Shown: piece after piece, positions 61,507 to 64,000 of the stretch
How positions within the stretch are numbered: position 1 is the stretch's first letter
Layout of the letters: every line of letters begins with the position of its first letter
DNA from: an uncultured Lachnospiraceae bacterium
GTDB lineage: Bacteria > Bacillota > Clostridia > Lachnospirales > Lachnospiraceae
Assembly (NCBI GenBank): GCA_934294885.1
Contig: CAKRAK010000009.1
Coordinates: forward strand, 26,860 to 90,859
Reading direction: 5' to 3'
DNA: 64,000 nt
Notes under the pieces: generated by a model
Database searches by the model: none
The model's input: only the letters and a program-made list of their open reading frames with translations
What the model was told of the DNA's origin: nothing
Position numbers and translations under genes: made by a program

Positions 61507-61685
61507 GCATTTTTTATAAAACCCTTAAAATTTTTTTCAACCTGTTTTCGTGGAAATGTAACTTGATGGTCACATCCTGTACACCTTAATCTGAATTCTG
61601 CACCCACACGGATAATTTCCCATGCATTCGTCCCACAAGGATGTTGTTTTTTCAACTTAATCACCTGTCCATTTTGAAATTCCAT
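61503..61685 (-). CDS. DUF951 family small protein
   Basis: The 60-residue protein begins MEFQNGQVIKLKKQHPCG and contains NAWEIIRVGAEFRLRCTGCDHQVTF. It is a DUF951 member with Cys pairs that could bind zinc, and is often near rpsF in Firmicutes. AAGGTGA supports this start. Function is unknown. Confidence 0.85.
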   Translation of the reverse strand: MEFQNGQVIKLKKQHPCGTNAWEIIRVGAEFRLRCTGCDHQVTFPRKQVEKNFKGFIKNA

Positions 61686-61746
61686 TGTTCTCACCTTATT
61701 ACAAAACAAATTCAAACATAAAATAGTCTCTTAATATTATCTCAAA

Positions 61747-63729
61747 TTATAAATCTTCTGAAATACTTTCTTCTACCAATTCTGCTGTTTTCTCAAAAAC
61801 ATTTTTCCTTGTAAAAAAATCCGTTGCCTTCTTCTCCGAAATCGGCTCACTATAGTAATATCCCTGTAAATAATTCATAAACAGCATATCCGCAGTATCC
61901 CGCAATTCCTGAGATTCGATACCATCACCGAGAATACTGATACCATTTTCCTCAAAAACCGCAGTCATTGCACTTACCAGCAAATATATGGTGTCATCCT
62001 TTTGCGCATCCCGTATCATCTTTTTATTAATTTTAATCAATTCGAAAGGTAACTCCATCAAATGAGACAAATCCAAAAAACCTGCACCAAATCCATCCAG
62101 ATAAAAACGGAATCCCAAATGATTTAATTGAACCATTTGTTTTTTTACATATTCGTATTGAACAGAAAAAATATCCTCCGGCACCTCAATTGCAATATGC
62201 TCTGGTTTCAAATCATGTGACTTCAATATGGTAAGCATTTTTTCCCCTACATCATTTGCCATCAACTGCTGTCTCGAAAAATTAACGGAAATAACAGGAG
62301 CCGTCAGACCTTTCTCTGTGAAGGAATGAATATATTCACACACCTTATCAAGTAAAACATAGCCAATATCAATTACATAACCATACTCTTCCGCAATTGG
62401 GAAAAATTCACAGGGAGAAATATTGCCAAGCGTAGAATCCTTCAACCGAAACAGTGCCTCTCCTCTTGTATAGGCATTCTTATCTACATCATAAATCGGC
62501 TGAAAAACAACCGACATATTTCCATTACTGATTACATCTTTTAAAATTGATGCAATCTGTTCCTGTCTGAAAATTTGATTTTTATGGACCTCATCATAAA
62601 TTATATATCGATTATAATTAGGCTTTCCGTTCTCCTTCAGCAAGAAATCAAATACGCTCTTTAGTTCCTTTATATTGTTACACATTCCGGGGCACTCGGC
62701 TACAACAATGGATACAGAAACCTTATGTTCTATTTTATTAATTTTCCATGGCTCTTCAAACCGTTTCATCACAGTATGAATCCACGATTGAACCTTCTTA
62801 TCATCTGTTCCAATCAAAAGAATGCCAAATCTGTCTCCTCCAAAATGAGCCACACACTTATATGGTGAAACCGATACAAGATAATCCGCAATCATTTTTA
62901 TAAACAAATCTCCGTTTTCGTGTCCATACTCCCGATTTACAGCTTTAAACTCGTTAATATTCAACATCAATACAGTCATAGACTGATGATCTCCAAAACG
63001 GTATTCCAACATTTTCTTAAAGGAATTTTCATTCGGTAATGCTGTCAACTCATTTAGACGATCCTTTGCATTATAAGAATATATGTATATTAACAACATA
63101 ATAAAGGAGCAGCTAAATCCAAATGTTGCCACCGCCTTGTATCTATACTGGATATAATACGCAAAGGTAAATAACACGGGTATGAAAAACAAAATATACT
63201 GTTTGTTTTCTATAATTTTCCGATAATTTTTCAGTATGGAATATGCCATTCCTGTGATAAGGGAAACACCTGCAAATACATAGGGCACAACATACCATTG
63301 ATTAAAGACAACCTTAATGCTGGAATCCACCTTCGTCACTTCAAAAACACAATGATTGCCAAGATTGACAAGCAAAATAATCACAACGCCCAAAGATGGC
63401 AGTCCTCGCAAAAAACACTTCTGATACGAAACCTGGTTCCTACTGTCTAAAACTTCATATATATATGCATTCACATAATATACAGTCCATACCAACATGA
63501 AAAAGCTTAAGTAAATGCCCACACCTGCCAGCCATTCCATCGCAAATATATTATGCCTTATAATCAGATAGGACAAAATATTTACGCCTAAAAACGCAAT
63601 CAATATACGGATTAATCGAACAAAAATTCTATCCTTTAAATCAATGACATGATACCCATAACATGTCGCGATTCCTAAAAATATCATTATGATAAAAGCC
63701 GAAAATTCCATATAAAAATTAAGTTTCAT
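61747..63729 (-). CDS. Membrane GGDEF-EAL protein with degenerate catalytic motifs
   Basis: The 660-residue protein has about seven N-terminal membrane segments (residues 1-220), then a GGDEF domain and an EAL domain. In the GGDEF site HFGGDRF the Glu is Arg and there is no RxxD I-site, so cyclase activity is unlikely. In the EAL domain GEALFRL and VNFSRQQ are kept, but the DDFG motif is DGFG, the KID motif is KIN and AEGVE is GDGIE. It more likely senses c-di-GMP or acts as a scaffold than synthesises or cuts it. GGGGG precedes the ATG at 63729. Confidence 0.88.
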   Translation of the reverse strand: MKLNFYMEFSAFIIMIFLGIATCYGYHVIDLKDRIFVRLIRILIAFLGVNILSYLIIRHNIFAMEWLAGVGIYLSFFMLVWTVYYVNAYIYEVLDSRNQVSYQKCFLRGLPSLGVVIILLVNLGNHCVFEVTKVDSSIKVVFNQWYVVPYVFAGVSLITGMAYSILKNYRKIIENKQYILFFIPVLFTFAYYIQYRYKAVATFGFSCSFIMLLIYIYSYNAKDRLNELTALPNENSFKKMLEYRFGDHQSMTVLMLNINEFKAVNREYGHENGDLFIKMIADYLVSVSPYKCVAHFGGDRFGILLIGTDDKKVQSWIHTVMKRFEEPWKINKIEHKVSVSIVVAECPGMCNNIKELKSVFDFLLKENGKPNYNRYIIYDEVHKNQIFRQEQIASILKDVISNGNMSVVFQPIYDVDKNAYTRGEALFRLKDSTLGNISPCEFFPIAEEYGYVIDIGYVLLDKVCEYIHSFTEKGLTAPVISVNFSRQQLMANDVGEKMLTILKSHDLKPEHIAIEVPEDIFSVQYEYVKKQMVQLNHLGFRFYLDGFGAGFLDLSHLMELPFELIKINKKMIRDAQKDDTIYLLVSAMTAVFEENGISILGDGIESQELRDTADMLFMNYLQGYYYSEPISEKKATDFFTRKNVFEKTAELVEESISEDL

Positions 63730-63883
63730 TACCGTCCCCCACAAAAATAAAATCATAATAATTTTATCATACTTTTAGAGTAAAGAAAAGCAAAATACCA
63801 ATGAAGTTGTAAACCGGTCATTTTAATATCCTTTTCAAGAATCCGATTCTTCTTCTCGAAAAGCTACGCACAAAATTATAAAA

Positions 63884-63918
63884 AAAGAACTTAATCTTTC
63901 TAAAAGATTAAGTTCTTT
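63884..63918 (-). terminator. Terminator after tRNA-Phe
   Basis: AAAGAACTTAATCTT pairs with AAGATTAAGTTCTTT on the minus strand and is followed by TTTTTTT. Confidence 0.85.
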
Positions 63919-63925
63919 GACATAG

Positions 63926-63998
63926 TGCCCAGAACCGGAATCGAACCAGTGACACGGGGATTTTCAGTCCCCTGCTCTACCGACTGAGCTATCTGGGC
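63926..63998 (-). tRNA. tRNA-Phe (anticodon GAA)
   Basis: The minus strand folds into a 73-base cloverleaf without CCA: acceptor GCCCAGA/TCTGGGC, D arm GCTC...GAGC, anticodon arm GGGGA-CTGAAAA-TCCCC with anticodon GAA, T arm ACTGG-TTCGATT-CCGGT. Its promoter lies outside the window. Confidence 0.96.
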
Positions 63999-64000
63999 AT

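Overview
The window looks like a chromosomal backbone segment of an anaerobic, spore-forming, AT-rich Gram-positive bacterium, most likely of the family Lachnospiraceae (class Clostridia). This is inferred from the gene set: a T-box leader before aspS, GatCAB, the spoIIA sporulation sigma operon and spoVA genes, a cytosolic S8 protease, AddAB, a two-gene SufC/SufB-like Fe-S system, the DapL lysine route, an ANTAR regulator next to glnA, and many intrinsic terminators with canonical TTGACA/TATAAT promoters. No prophage, CRISPR array, transposase or rRNA was seen. No species name can be supported.

Layout. Positions 1-9.2 kb hold the start of a CarD-type regulator (cut by the window edge), DegV, a small ferritin-like helical protein, TrmO, an S8 protease, a Cys/Gly-rich small membrane protein, phosphate acetyltransferase, an RsmH paralogue and a CBS/DRTGG pyrophosphatase. 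9.2-11.5 kb is aspS behind a 5' region with a sigma-A promoter, a T-box and a repeat element. 11.5-14.6 kb is an operon of NrnA-like DHH phosphoesterase, proB and a FliB-type lysine methylase. 14.7-17.9 kb has spoVAA-AB-AC facing spoIIAA-spoIIAB-sigF, with stop codons that abut. 17.9-28.6 kb is one long leftward run: addB-addA-queF-folC-small ORF-TPR protein.

28.7-46.7 kb holds a sugar-binding-like diguanylate cyclase, the SufC/SufB-like pair, a PurF paralogue that has lost its glutaminase active site, a sortase-type surface protein with Thr/Glu repeats, an alanine symporter, citrate synthase, purB, true purF, a PilZ protein, AzlCD and an AI-2E-family permease. 46.7-64 kb holds an intracellular GH13 enzyme with a repeat tail, a BlaI repressor with a stub of its partner protease, gatCAB, a DHH phosphoesterase, ilvE, dapF-dapL, glnA plus the ANTAR gene, tRNA-Thr, rpsF-ssb-rpsR, a degenerate GGDEF/EAL membrane protein and tRNA-Phe.

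How the parts connect. The AspRS has a residue typical of non-discriminating enzymes, its T-box specifier reads best as an Asn codon, and gatCAB is nearby; together these suggest tRNA-dependent asparagine formation sensed at aspS. An active diguanylate cyclase, a PilZ receptor and a degenerate GGDEF/EAL protein suggest c-di-GMP signalling. The most unusual observations are the PurF paralogue without a glutaminase nucleophile, a 90-92 nt repeat with compensatory stem changes found before both aspS and the alanine symporter gene, and the convergent sporulation loci.
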